A DNA stretch of 64,000 nucleotides from Allotamlana fucoidanivorans (GTDB taxonomy: Bacteria; Bacteroidota; Bacteroidia; Flavobacteriales; Flavobacteriaceae), in the NCBI RefSeq assembly GCF_045788535.1, contig NZ_CP074074.1:248001-312000 (forward strand), read 5' to 3'. Positions 46,474 through 55,704 of this stretch are shown piece after piece. Within the stretch, counting starts at the first letter, position 1. Every line of letters starts with the position of its first letter. Made by a program: the position numbers and the translations under genes. The notes under the pieces are model-generated. The model ran no database searches. It was not told the DNA's origin and saw only the letters and a program-made list of their open reading frames with translations.

Positions 46474-47703
46474 TTAATAGATTGAACATCCTTTTTTTGA
46501 CAAATTAGCTAAGGCTAGATTAAAATCCTTACTTAAAATATTCCCTGAATTAGTATGACAAAAATTGCAGGCATTTAAATTTCCTTTTGCGTCAATATAA
46601 ACACTCCTGTTTCCACCTGCAAAACACCCTTGTCTTCGTTGATAATACCCATGATAACTAATTATAGGGAAATCTAGAAAGTCATTAGAATAATTCATTT
46701 TAACAAAGAAGGATTCTAAGATTTTAAGATTATCATCTGATAGTTTTACATCTCTACCTTCAAAGTGTCCAACTGGTTTTGGCTCTAAATACTGTACAAA
46801 ATGCACCCCAATGTTTTTAGCCAGCAACATATACTTCATCAAATTTTCTTCACTAACAAAGTCATTGGTTATACATACAGAAAAGGCTACAACCATATTA
46901 TTTGCAATAGCATTTTTGGCACCTTCTAGCGCCCAATGATAAGCATGCTTAAACCCTCTAAAACTGTTATGCATTTCCTCATCAAAATGATCTAAGCTTA
47001 TGAATATTCCAGTTAAACCAGCTTTTTTCAATTGTTTTGCCTTGCTAAAAGTAAGTCGATACCCCGATGTATTAATCCAAATATTTGAATTCTTATTGGC
47101 CTTGTTCAATAGGTTAATTAGTAAATTAATTTTTAGCAAAGGTTCACCTCCTGTTAAATGAATCTGGCCTGTCCCCATATTTTGTAATCTAGAAATCACC
47201 TTCAACAAATCTTCTTCATCTAGTTGATCTTTCTGGTTTAGCGTATCCCATGTATAACAATGATCACATTGTAGGGCACATTTATGGGTTATGGCCAAGT
47301 GCACATGGTTAAATCTTAATCCTGCACCCTTTATTGGTTTAAAATAATTTAATTCAGAAGTGATAAAACGACGGTAATTGTCATCAAAATATCCAGGCGT
47401 ATATAAGCCAATATAGTACTTGCCGTCTACCTTAACCATTTTCTTTAACTTAAAATTACCGAGAAACTTTTTTCTCAACTGAATAAGGTATCTAAGTCCT
47501 AAATACCAGTTTAAAGGACTCTTGTATGCTTTTAACAAGATACCGAAAAGCGAACATCTAATGACAAACAACCACAAGGTTTTCTGTAACCCAGATATGG
47601 TTTTACATTGAGCGCTATGATTTTTATAACTTACATTCTTAAATGTAGTTGACTCCATCATAAACGTTTGTTTACTTACAGAAATTGTGGTTACTTCATT
47701 CAT
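46474..47703 (-). CDS. Radical SAM enzyme with C-terminal auxiliary cysteines
   Basis: 409 residues. The [4Fe-4S] motif is CALQCDHC (Cys142, 146, 149; CxxxCxxC), then LTGGEPLL, the GGEP SAM-binding motif, and the ISLDHFDEEMHNSFRG strand typical of SPASM/MoaA-like radical SAM enzymes. The C-terminal QGCFAGGNRSVYIDAKGN... ACNFC plus KKGC give a Twitch/SPASM-like set of extra cysteines. Residues 1-130 are an unusual extension with a hydrophobic stretch (LWLFVIRCSLFGILLKAY), which suggests membrane association. It overlaps the 598-residue gene by 8 bp and precedes the sterol-desaturase-family gene, implying translational coupling. Confidence 0.88.
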   Translation of the reverse strand: MNEVTTISVSKQTFMMESTTFKNVSYKNHSAQCKTISGLQKTLWLFVIRCSLFGILLKAYKSPLNWYLGLRYLIQLRKKFLGNFKLKKMVKVDGKYYIGLYTPGYFDDNYRRFITSELNYFKPIKGAGLRFNHVHLAITHKCALQCDHCYTWDTLNQKDQLDEEDLLKVISRLQNMGTGQIHLTGGEPLLKINLLINLLNKANKNSNIWINTSGYRLTFSKAKQLKKAGLTGIFISLDHFDEEMHNSFRGFKHAYHWALEGAKNAIANNMVVAFSVCITNDFVSEENLMKYMLLAKNIGVHFVQYLEPKPVGHFEGRDVKLSDDNLKILESFFVKMNYSNDFLDFPIISYHGYYQRRQGCFAGGNRSVYIDAKGNLNACNFCHTNSGNILSKDFNLALANLSKKGCSIY

Positions 47704-49492
47704 GATACGCCACTTTTTTTGAATTAAAATTCACAATATCAAAATAGTATTGTTCTGAATACTTGGTAAAAACATTATCCTTTCTAAATTCTTTCAATCG
47801 TTCAAAATCTGGAACACCTTTATAATCCCGTATATAATTATAATAGCCTCTACTTAGTAAAAACAAGGATTCCTTAGCTTCCTTATTATGTCTATGGGTT
47901 TGAAATGAAACCGTAACCTCATCGCCAATATTAGGTTGTACCAAATAATTTGCGTCTTTATATTTTAAAAGTTCTGTAATGTCCTTACCTTTTTGATTAA
48001 TAGCCGAGTTAGGCTTTAAATATTCTGAAATTAACCTCTCGTTTTCCGAATAATCTATTGCTACATAGTCTACTTCCCAGAACATAAATCCTGTTTCTAA
48101 TTTAATTTGAATAGTTTCTTTATAAACATCATCCAGTGGTATTGACACAACAATATCTCTAGTTGCCATTGGTCCTACAGTATTGATATTTTGTACCAAT
48201 TGCCACCCTTTATCTGTTTTTAGATAAACTGAAAGGGGAATATTTTGGGCTTTTACCCAATTTTCTATAGATACCTTAGAAACTTCTTGTTGTCTTTTTT
48301 GAAACGTATTGTAGTATGAACCAAACTGCTCATTAAACTTCCCGTACATATAATCTAACCAAACAGAATTTTTGGCTGTTACATATAACTTGGCGTTTTT
48401 ACAATGGCTTGGTTTTTCAAAATCAAAAACCACTTGTCTAGTACTATTTTGGTTATTTAAAGCTGTATTAAAGGCATAAAAATCATTATCCTTATGCAAT
48501 GCAGGCTGTATCTGTTCATATCCATCATCCATTGTAACTCGTTTAGGCGCTATCAAATTCTTAAAAGTATGAGGTTTACCTTGATGGTCTATCAAGACTT
48601 CTATATCCTCGTTATGCGTAAACCGAATCAATTGTACAACATCCGTATATTGCACTTCCTTTAGATGGTTGGCTATTTTTATATTATACTCCCCGTTGTC
48701 ACCTAGAATATTAGGAAGCGCCAGGTAATCATCTCGTTGCATGTTTGAAGTAATGGTTCCAGGGTAAAGCTCTCCAGTAAAATAATAGCCTTCATTATGC
48801 TTTACATAAACAAAAGGACAAGAGCTTTTAAGCGCAGCCACCAACAAGGTTACAAAGGCAATAGTACCAAATGTACCTGCCAATACATTTGCTATTGACC
48901 GCCCCGTATTCTTATCATTAATAGAAACCCGTTCTACATCTGAAAAAGGGATACTTACATTTTGGTAGTCATTGAAGTTTGAACTATTGTTCAAATAAAA
49001 ATGCACCTCATTAAGTGGTGTTTGCTTTGATGGTTTATAGCGATGAACTCGCTTAGTATCTCGAGTAGCAGTATATGTTTGAACAGAATCTTTTACCTCA
49101 TCTGTGCTTTCGCTACGATTCTTATTCGATTTATTTTTTAATCCTTTATTGGGATTTTTTTTTGAAACCTTTTTTTCAAACTGATGTTTTGATGAAACAG
49201 GAGCCAAAACACCACTAATTGTTTGCTCATCTTCATTAACTACAATCTCATTTAAATGCCATTCTAAATCCTTTTGATGTAGAATAGCATACTTATCTTG
49301 CTCATTAAAATTCTTGATAGTGCCTGAAATAGTTTCTTTAGTGGTTGCAACATCCTTAACAGTGTAATAGGAACATGATATAGAAAGATTTATAGTAGCG
49401 AATGAAAAAAGTACTGCTATTTCTCTTGTATATTTTTTACATAATTTAAGAGGAACCCAACCATACATACAATTGTTATTTTTTATATTCAT
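47696..49492 (-). CDS. Large lipoprotein of unknown function, coupled to the radical SAM gene
   Basis: 598 residues. A hydrophobic signal ends at a lipobox-like INLSIS-CSYY. A lysine/asparagine-rich linker spans about 110-165, and a central hydrophobic helix (SIANVLAGTFGTIAFVTLLVAALKSS) precedes SCPFVYVKHNEGYYFTGELYPG. The rest (IKIANHLKEVQYTDVVQLIRF, VLIDHQGKPHT) is beta-rich. I recall the SCPFVY...F.GE.Y.G pattern from uncharacterised proteins in several phyla but know no function. The last 8 bp overlap the radical SAM start. An in-frame ATG at 49468 is an alternative start. Confidence 0.7.
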   Translation of the reverse strand: MNIKNNNCMYGWVPLKLCKKYTREIAVLFSFATINLSISCSYYTVKDVATTKETISGTIKNFNEQDKYAILHQKDLEWHLNEIVVNEDEQTISGVLAPVSSKHQFEKKVSKKNPNKGLKNKSNKNRSESTDEVKDSVQTYTATRDTKRVHRYKPSKQTPLNEVHFYLNNSSNFNDYQNVSIPFSDVERVSINDKNTGRSIANVLAGTFGTIAFVTLLVAALKSSCPFVYVKHNEGYYFTGELYPGTITSNMQRDDYLALPNILGDNGEYNIKIANHLKEVQYTDVVQLIRFTHNEDIEVLIDHQGKPHTFKNLIAPKRVTMDDGYEQIQPALHKDNDFYAFNTALNNQNSTRQVVFDFEKPSHCKNAKLYVTAKNSVWLDYMYGKFNEQFGSYYNTFQKRQQEVSKVSIENWVKAQNIPLSVYLKTDKGWQLVQNINTVGPMATRDIVVSIPLDDVYKETIQIKLETGFMFWEVDYVAIDYSENERLISEYLKPNSAINQKGKDITELLKYKDANYLVQPNIGDEVTVSFQTHRHNKEAKESLFLLSRGYYNYIRDYKGVPDFERLKEFRKDNVFTKYSEQYYFDIVNFNSKKVAYHE

Positions 49493-49844
49493 GATAGAAG
49501 CTTTTAGTATAGGTTGACATGTTTAATTCAATTTGACCATTTATATTGATACTTGCCAACAAGTATTTTGGCCATACTTACATAAGTAAGAACGGGCTTT
49601 AGGTTTTAATGCAAAGACCTAAGTACTTGTAACCTTTGTACCATAATAATCTGAAAATACTTTTCAGATTTAAAATTTTATAATTCAACAGGAAATGGCT
49701 ACTATTAATATTCTAAAAAGGAGATAGAGTAAAATTAAAACATACAATAAGAAACTGCATTAACTATTTTGTCAAAGCATAGGAGTATTTATGCATACCC
49801 AATAAACGCAAGAATTATTATTGCATTATACAAAATAAATTGCA
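49493..49844. other. 352-bp intergenic region with an inverted repeat
   Basis: No coding sequence seen. It contains a perfect 10-bp inverted repeat with a TAC spacer (AATCTGAAAA at 49648-49657 with 49661-49670). This could be the HTCS gene's terminator or an operator for the lipoprotein/radical SAM operon. Confidence 0.5.
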
Positions 49845-52800
49845 CTATTCGTTTAGTTCACTTGGAGCTATTCCAAACTCTTTTTTGAAAGCACGACTAA
49901 ACCATGAAGGATCGTTAAAACCGACTTCATAAGCGATTTCTGATATACTTTTATTTGAAGTTTGAATGAGGGCTTTAGCCTTATTTAGTCTGATAGATCG
50001 AATGAATACTGCCGTAGAACGGTTGGTGGTTGCCTTGATTTTTCTATATAACTGCGATTCGCTTAAATGTAATTTTTCAGCGAGCTGAACCGATCCAAAC
50101 CCAGAGTCATCTAACGCTTCATTTACAAACTTAACAACCGCTTTAATAAATACCGTTTGAGGCTCTTTATCTCTACGTGCAATAAAAGTCTTAAAATCCT
50201 CCTGACTGAATTTTTCAATCATGGTTTTTCTAAGGCTTGTCAATTGATTTATTCTTGCAAATAATTCGTTTTTATTAAATGGTTTTATTAAATAGGCGTC
50301 TGCACCATGTATTAACCCCGTTATGCGGTCTTTATCACTGGCCCTCGCTGTTAATAGTATTATAGGAATATGATTGGTCATTAATTCCGATTTCAGTGTA
50401 TTACAAACCTCAAAACCGTTCTTTTTTGGCATCATCACATCACTTATTATAATATCGGGAATATATGTCTTTGCTAATTCTATGCCCTTTTCCCCGTCTT
50501 CTGCTAGAAGGATTTTATAATTAGCTTCAAGACAAGTCTTTAAATAATAAGCAACGTCTTTGTTATCTTCAATAATTAAGGCTATAGATGATGTTTCATC
50601 TAAGTCGGTATGAAAACATTGCTCCACATCCGTTTCATCACGGTGCACAGTTTTGGGAGGGTCTAAGTGATCCTCCAACTTCGATTTAATTATCGCTGCA
50701 CGATTGGTTATAGGTAGTGTTATAGAAAACTCACTGCCTTTTTGCCTCTCACTTTTTACATCAATAGTGCCGCCCAAAAGTTTTGTAAGTTCTTTTGTTA
50801 AGGCTAACCCTATCCCTGTTCCTTTAAACTGTGGTGTTGCCAAGTTTTTTGCCTGATAAAATTTTTCAAAAACATTGGGAAGATCTTCTCTAGCTATACC
50901 AATACCATTATCGATAATTTTAAGCACCAAATTATTATTAAACGTTTTTATATGACAAATTATCTTTCCCCGTTCCTGGGTAAACTTAATAGCATTAATA
51001 ATTAGGTTTTTAACTATGGTAGAAAGTTTTTCAGCGTCTGTATCCATATACAAAGTATCCACTTCTGAATAGAACACATAATCTATATGCTTTTCTTTAG
51101 CCATAGATTCAAAACTTTCAAAAAGGTATTTAACGTAATTTACTATTTCAACCTGACTCCAATTAACCTCTAGTTCAGCACTTTCAAGCTTGGTTAGATC
51201 AAGCATATCATTTACCATTTTAAGCAAGCTGGCACTATTTTCTTTTATAAGCTTTAACGATTTTATAGTTTTAGGGTTTTTAGAATTCTCCTGATTTTCT
51301 AAGGTTTCTATCATGCCTTGTATAACCGTTATAGGAGTTCTAAACTCATGAGTAATATTGGTATACAAAGAATTTTTAAGTTCATCTATTTCCTTTAATT
51401 TTTTCGATTCTGCAAGGGCCAATTTTCTGGACAACTGAAAATTATACAACCAGTAGGATAACACTAAAAGCAACATAATATAACCTATAATGGCAATGGT
51501 TGTAGACCACCAAGGCGGATTTACTTTAATCTTTAATTGGAGAGGGGCTTGTTTCCATGCTATTCCTCTTGAAAAACCATTGACTTCTAAATTATATTCC
51601 CCTCGTGGTAAGTTTAAAAACTGAATTCTGTTTTCACTAAGAAAGCTCCACTTGCTATCAAGTGGCTTAAGTCGATAAGCATACTGGATGTTTTTATCCA
51701 TCCTGAAATCTAAAGCAGAAAATTTCAAATAGAAAGGAAACTGATCGCTTTGAATAGTTATGTTCTCAGCAGTTTCTATAGAAGATTTTATAACCTCTTT
51801 TTGATTTAAAGGGGTTATGTTTTGATTCTTTATTTGTAATTGTGAAAAATAAAGTTGCTGGGGCGCATCTAAGACGTGTATTTCATTGGGATTAAAAAAA
51901 GTAAGACCCTCAACACCGCCCATATAAACCATACCATCCGCATCACGAAACCGTGCATGGGTATCAAATTCTCTTCCCTGTATATTATCTAAAACTGAAA
52001 AATGAGAAAATTGCTGTGTAGACGTATTGAACCTTACCAAACCATCATTGGTGCCCATCCAAAGATTACCTTGCAAATCATCTTGCAGGCTATAAATTAA
52101 CGTATTGGGAAACTGATCCTGCTTTGTCCAAGTGGTATATGTTTTATCATCATTTAACAAACTCAACCCATTTCTTGTACCCAGCCAAATTCGATTACTG
52201 CTATCTACCGAAATATCATTAACAGCATTATGCGCTAGTGTTTTATCTATTCTATCTTCCTTTATAAAATTCTCAAATTCAATCTGAATATAATTAATCC
52301 CTTTTAAAGTAATTTTAGAAACACCATTTTGTGTGCCTACCCAAATATTGCCGGCCTTGTCAACCTCTAAGCAATTGGTTTCGTTATTTACTAGTGAATT
52401 AGAGCGCCCTTCTTTATGTACATATCTTGTTATTTGATAGTTGCCATCAGAAGCATATGCCATTTTAAATATACCATGTTCATGCGTAGCCCCCCAAAGG
52501 TTATTATTGACATCAAGCACTAAATCTTTTAAAAAATTAGAGTTTATAGAATTAATATTTTTAGGGTTGTGGTAGAAATTTTTAAAAACAAGGTGCTCAG
52601 GATCAAAATTATTTAAACCTAGTAGACTAAGCCCTCTTGAAGTAGCAAACCACATGCGGTTATTTACCTTGTCATGCACAATACTCCTAACTACTGATCC
52701 TGCAATACTATTGGGGTCATTTTGGTTATCAATGTAGTAATAAACTTTGCCGTTGGTTATAAGATTAAGGCCACCATCTGAAGTGCCTATCCATAATCTG

Positions 52801-53870
52801 TTTTCATCTTTATATACCGAAAAGATGACATTATCATTAAGTAACCTATCCCCTTTTTTGTTCTTAGAGATATTTTTAAATACCGATGTTTTGAAATCTA
52901 TACAATTCAATGCATTGGCGGTACCAACAAATAATTGATTTGGAGACACTTTCAACAACGATTGAACTGTATTATTGCTCAAACCCTGTTCTCCATGTTC
53001 CTTGTATTCAATTTTATTTACAACTTTAAACGTTTTAAAATTGTATAGATAGAGTCCTCTTCCTGTGGCAATCCAAACTTGATTGTCATCTTCCTGAAGA
53101 AAGTCTAGAACATGCATGGTTTTAAAATTCCCACTATTCTCAAGCTCTATAGATTTCACTTTATTTGTTTCAAAATCATAAACAAATAGGCCATCGTAAC
53201 TTCCAGCGAACAAATAATCTTTGGTTCTGAAAAAACTCTGCACATTTCCTGAAACCTTAAATTTAATCCTTGGGTGCTGCATGTTTCCTACATAACCTTC
53301 AATGGTTCCGTTCAACTCCCCTACCCATAGGGCATTCTCAAAATCTCTAAAGATACTTGTAATTTTACGATGCGGTAAAAAATGCTCTGGTTGTGTATCA
53401 AAATTTTCCCAATAAAATAAACCATTATTTTGAGTTGAAGCCCATACCGCACCCTTTTCATCTAAAACAATACCTGAAACGGTGATCTGCTCAAAATGGC
53501 TTCCAATATTTAATCTTTTAAACGTATTTTCAATAGGATCATATAGGTTTAATCCATCATCCCTTGTACCAACTAGTATGTTTCCATCAGGTAATTTTTT
53601 TAGTTTAGTGATATAGTTTCCAGAAATTGAAATCGAATCACTTACATCATTACCAAAATGTTTAAATAAATTGCCATCATAACGGTTTAATCCATCGGCG
53701 GTTCCAATCCAAACAAATCCTCTGTCATCCCTTATCATGTCATTTACCGAAACTTGGGACATACCATCCTTTACAGAAAGATATTTTATTCTAAACGAAG
53801 GCTCTTGTGCAAAAACTAGAAAAACCACAAAAAAGAGAAAATAAGAACATAAGAGTTTGATGGCTTTCAC
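49845..53870 (-). CDS. Hybrid two-component system sensor/regulator (HTCS)
   Basis: 1341 residues combining sensor and transcription factor. A signal peptide (LLCSYFLFFVVFLVFAQ) precedes two propeller domains of reg_prop repeats (about 25-690; FVWIGTADGLNRYDGN, RLWIGTSDGGLNLI, NIWVGTQNGVSKIT). A Y_Y_Y domain (about 700-785) and one transmembrane helix (about 790-815) follow. Then come HisKA (THEFRTPITVIQGM, phospho-His841), HATPase_c (DNGIGIAREDLPNVFEKFYQ), a receiver domain (IIISDVMMPKKNG, Asp1144) and a C-terminal AraC HTH (SISEIAYEVGFNDPSWFSRAFKKEFG). It senses a periplasmic ligand and activates nearby genes. No SusCD pair is adjacent, so its target is open. Confidence 0.95.
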   Translation of the reverse strand: MKAIKLLCSYFLFFVVFLVFAQEPSFRIKYLSVKDGMSQVSVNDMIRDDRGFVWIGTADGLNRYDGNLFKHFGNDVSDSISISGNYITKLKKLPDGNILVGTRDDGLNLYDPIENTFKRLNIGSHFEQITVSGIVLDEKGAVWASTQNNGLFYWENFDTQPEHFLPHRKITSIFRDFENALWVGELNGTIEGYVGNMQHPRIKFKVSGNVQSFFRTKDYLFAGSYDGLFVYDFETNKVKSIELENSGNFKTMHVLDFLQEDDNQVWIATGRGLYLYNFKTFKVVNKIEYKEHGEQGLSNNTVQSLLKVSPNQLFVGTANALNCIDFKTSVFKNISKNKKGDRLLNDNVIFSVYKDENRLWIGTSDGGLNLITNGKVYYYIDNQNDPNSIAGSVVRSIVHDKVNNRMWFATSRGLSLLGLNNFDPEHLVFKNFYHNPKNINSINSNFLKDLVLDVNNNLWGATHEHGIFKMAYASDGNYQITRYVHKEGRSNSLVNNETNCLEVDKAGNIWVGTQNGVSKITLKGINYIQIEFENFIKEDRIDKTLAHNAVNDISVDSSNRIWLGTRNGLSLLNDDKTYTTWTKQDQFPNTLIYSLQDDLQGNLWMGTNDGLVRFNTSTQQFSHFSVLDNIQGREFDTHARFRDADGMVYMGGVEGLTFFNPNEIHVLDAPQQLYFSQLQIKNQNITPLNQKEVIKSSIETAENITIQSDQFPFYLKFSALDFRMDKNIQYAYRLKPLDSKWSFLSENRIQFLNLPRGEYNLEVNGFSRGIAWKQAPLQLKIKVNPPWWSTTIAIIGYIMLLLVLSYWLYNFQLSRKLALAESKKLKEIDELKNSLYTNITHEFRTPITVIQGMIETLENQENSKNPKTIKSLKLIKENSASLLKMVNDMLDLTKLESAELEVNWSQVEIVNYVKYLFESFESMAKEKHIDYVFYSEVDTLYMDTDAEKLSTIVKNLIINAIKFTQERGKIICHIKTFNNNLVLKIIDNGIGIAREDLPNVFEKFYQAKNLATPQFKGTGIGLALTKELTKLLGGTIDVKSERQKGSEFSITLPITNRAAIIKSKLEDHLDPPKTVHRDETDVEQCFHTDLDETSSIALIIEDNKDVAYYLKTCLEANYKILLAEDGEKGIELAKTYIPDIIISDVMMPKKNGFEVCNTLKSELMTNHIPIILLTARASDKDRITGLIHGADAYLIKPFNKNELFARINQLTSLRKTMIEKFSQEDFKTFIARRDKEPQTVFIKAVVKFVNEALDDSGFGSVQLAEKLHLSESQLYRKIKATTNRSTAVFIRSIRLNKAKALIQTSNKSISEIAYEVGFNDPSWFSRAFKKEFGIAPSELNE

Positions 53871-53951
53871 TTTTAATAGTCGATTTTAAGTAAACATATC
53901 TAAATATAAAAAATATATTCTTACAGTGAGAGTACTGAAATTAAACTGTTT

Positions 53952-53968
53952 TCTGATTTAAAATCAGA
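53952..53968. repeat. 17-bp palindrome TCTGATTT-A-AAATCAGA upstream of the HTCS gene
   Basis: Perfect 8-bp arms around a single A, 82 bp upstream of the HTCS start. It shares the TCTGA/TCAGA half-sites of the repeat at 49648-49670 on the other side of the gene. Confidence 0.45.
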
Positions 53969-53984
53969 CATATAGAGGATACGT

Positions 53985-54386
53985 TTAAAAAATATAACTC
54001 AGCGATACCTTCACCATATAATTCTCAGGTTTATTGGCCTCGTAATTTTTAAACCTTAACATTCCAAAATTGCAAAGTCCTTTTACCTTAATATGCTTTT
54101 GAAAGTTGTGAACCAATCCTAAATTCACCCCCAAATCAAACCGATTATAAAACTGATTTAAATTTGCAATGCCTAGTATTTGTTTAAAAGAGTTATTGAA
54201 CAAATCTCCAAACTGAGGTTCTGCACATATCTTTAGCGTTTTATAAACAGAAAACTCCTGATTAAAATTCAGCGTATTTTTAGATGTACTTAACACTAAA
54301 CATTTGTCTGCCATTAATGCGGTATCTTGTGCATAACAATAAACGGAAAGCAAACAGAATACAATAAATTGTTCTAATCTTTTCAT
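53985..54386 (-). CDS. Small exported protein, probable outer-membrane barrel fragment or mini-barrel
   Basis: About 133 residues from ATG 54386 with signal peptide MKRLEQFIVFCLLSVYCYAQ; an ATG eight codons upstream adds a poor N-terminus. Alternating strands (NRFDLGVNLGLVHNFQKHIKVKGLCNFGMLRF) end in MVKVSLSYIF, consistent with an outer-membrane barrel C-terminus, though the length would allow only about eight short strands. I do not recognise the family. It lies upstream of the HTCS gene, same strand, 114 bp away. Confidence 0.6.
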   Translation of the reverse strand: MKRLEQFIVFCLLSVYCYAQDTALMADKCLVLSTSKNTLNFNQEFSVYKTLKICAEPQFGDLFNNSFKQILGIANLNQFYNRFDLGVNLGLVHNFQKHIKVKGLCNFGMLRFKNYEANKPENYMVKVSLSYIF

Positions 54387-54703
54387 GACTATAAATTTTA
54401 CATAACCCATTTCTTAACTTAATACTCTTAAGTACCCAACACTGCTTTTTGAAGCGTATTTTAGACACCTATTACGTGCTTTTGATTCTTAGAGAAAAAC
54501 CTTCATTTTGGGGCTATAACATATGCACAAATTGGTTTCCAGATTATTGGTAAATAGCAATGGAGCTCTTGAGCTTCACTATTCCTGTTTTTAATTTCTT
54601 TTTTGATTAGGATGAAGGCTCTAGCGTTGATAATAATTGCTAGAAATACTAGTAAACATAATTATCTTAATGATTTTATGAATTATTCAGATGGTAAAAA
54701 CCT
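54387..54703. other. 317-bp intergenic region, nothing recognised
   Basis: AT-rich sequence downstream of the oxidoreductase cluster. I see no ORF with coding character, no strong hairpin and no RNA gene. Confidence 0.5.
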
Positions 54704-55684
54704 CTAAGACTTCCTGGTTGCAAACCAATTAATAGCATCTGTCATCCCTTCTTCTATAGGAGAAAATGTAACTCCCAATTCTTCTTTGGCTTTTTTATTA
54801 GAATAAAAACTACTTACACACAACACGCTAATATTATTTGACGAAAATGTCACTTTAACATGAAACTTTCTTAAAATGTCTCCCACAAATCCAATAACGC
54901 GGAGATATAATTTTGGTACGCTAAGTATTAGCGAATTTGTACCATGTAACTTAGCTAACAGTGAGAAAAAGGCCTTATAACTTAGATGATTGTTTGATAA
55001 AATATAGGATGCCCCGTTTTCACCGTTTTCAATAGCTTTTACTATACCTGTTGCTACATCCTTAACACACACAAAACTTTTTCCACCAGGCGGACAAAGA
55101 ATTAACTTTCTTAAACCATACAAAACCAGTTTTCCCGAACTTGGTTTAGTATCATAAGCACCAAGCATAAACGTGGGATTAATACTTACCACCTCAATAT
55201 CATCTTTTTTAGATAACACATACTCTTGGGCTTTCTTTTTACTTTTAGAATACATTAATTCTAAAAAAGGTGTTTTAATAGGCATTAATTCGTGTCCCAA
55301 ATTATTCAAATTCCCATAGCCAAAAACATTTGCTGTACTTACATAAATGACTTTTTTAACTTTACAGATTATAGCTGATTCTACAATGTTTTTGGTGCCT
55401 ATAACATTCACTTGGTGAAATCGTTTATAATTTATTTCTTTAGGATCTGATAAAGCGGCAATATGAATAACAAATTCACACCCTTTCATATGCTTTTCAA
55501 TCGCCATCTTATTTAAAATATCACCTTCAATTAATTGTAAATGCTTATGTTGAGTTCCAACAAAACTAACCTTCTTTCTAACCAGACCAGATACTTGATA
55601 CCCTGCTTCTAAAAAGGCATGCACTGTATTAGTGCCAAGTAATCCGCTAACTCCTGTAATAAAAACTCTAGTGACATCAGACAT
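54704..55684 (-). CDS. NAD-dependent extended SDR (epimerase/3-beta-HSD-like), last gene of the lipid-type cluster
   Basis: 326 residues. The Rossmann motif FITGVSGLLGTNTVHAFLEAGYQVSGLVR is at 8-36, then VIHIAALSDP, YVSTANVFGYG and the catalytic YSKSK (Tyr-x3-Lys). This pattern is shared by NAD-dependent epimerases, dihydroflavonol reductases and 3-beta-hydroxysteroid dehydrogenase-like enzymes. It is a paralogue of the gene at 57661-58641 (same length and motif order). It lies 20 bp after the desaturase gene. The reaction is likely reduction or oxidation of a hydroxy/keto group on a lipid-type substrate, which is inference. Confidence 0.87.
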   Translation of the reverse strand: MSDVTRVFITGVSGLLGTNTVHAFLEAGYQVSGLVRKKVSFVGTQHKHLQLIEGDILNKMAIEKHMKGCEFVIHIAALSDPKEINYKRFHQVNVIGTKNIVESAIICKVKKVIYVSTANVFGYGNLNNLGHELMPIKTPFLELMYSKSKKKAQEYVLSKKDDIEVVSINPTFMLGAYDTKPSSGKLVLYGLRKLILCPPGGKSFVCVKDVATGIVKAIENGENGASYILSNNHLSYKAFFSLLAKLHGTNSLILSVPKLYLRVIGFVGDILRKFHVKVTFSSNNISVLCVSSFYSNKKAKEELGVTFSPIEEGMTDAINWFATRKS

Positions 55685-55704
55685 TACAACCCGTCTATTT
55701 ATAC

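Noticed and set aside
46474..47703. Radical SAM gene as a RiPP maturase with a precursor peptide nearby
   Set aside because: No small ORF with a precursor-like core lies in the operon; the upstream gene is a 598-residue lipoprotein.
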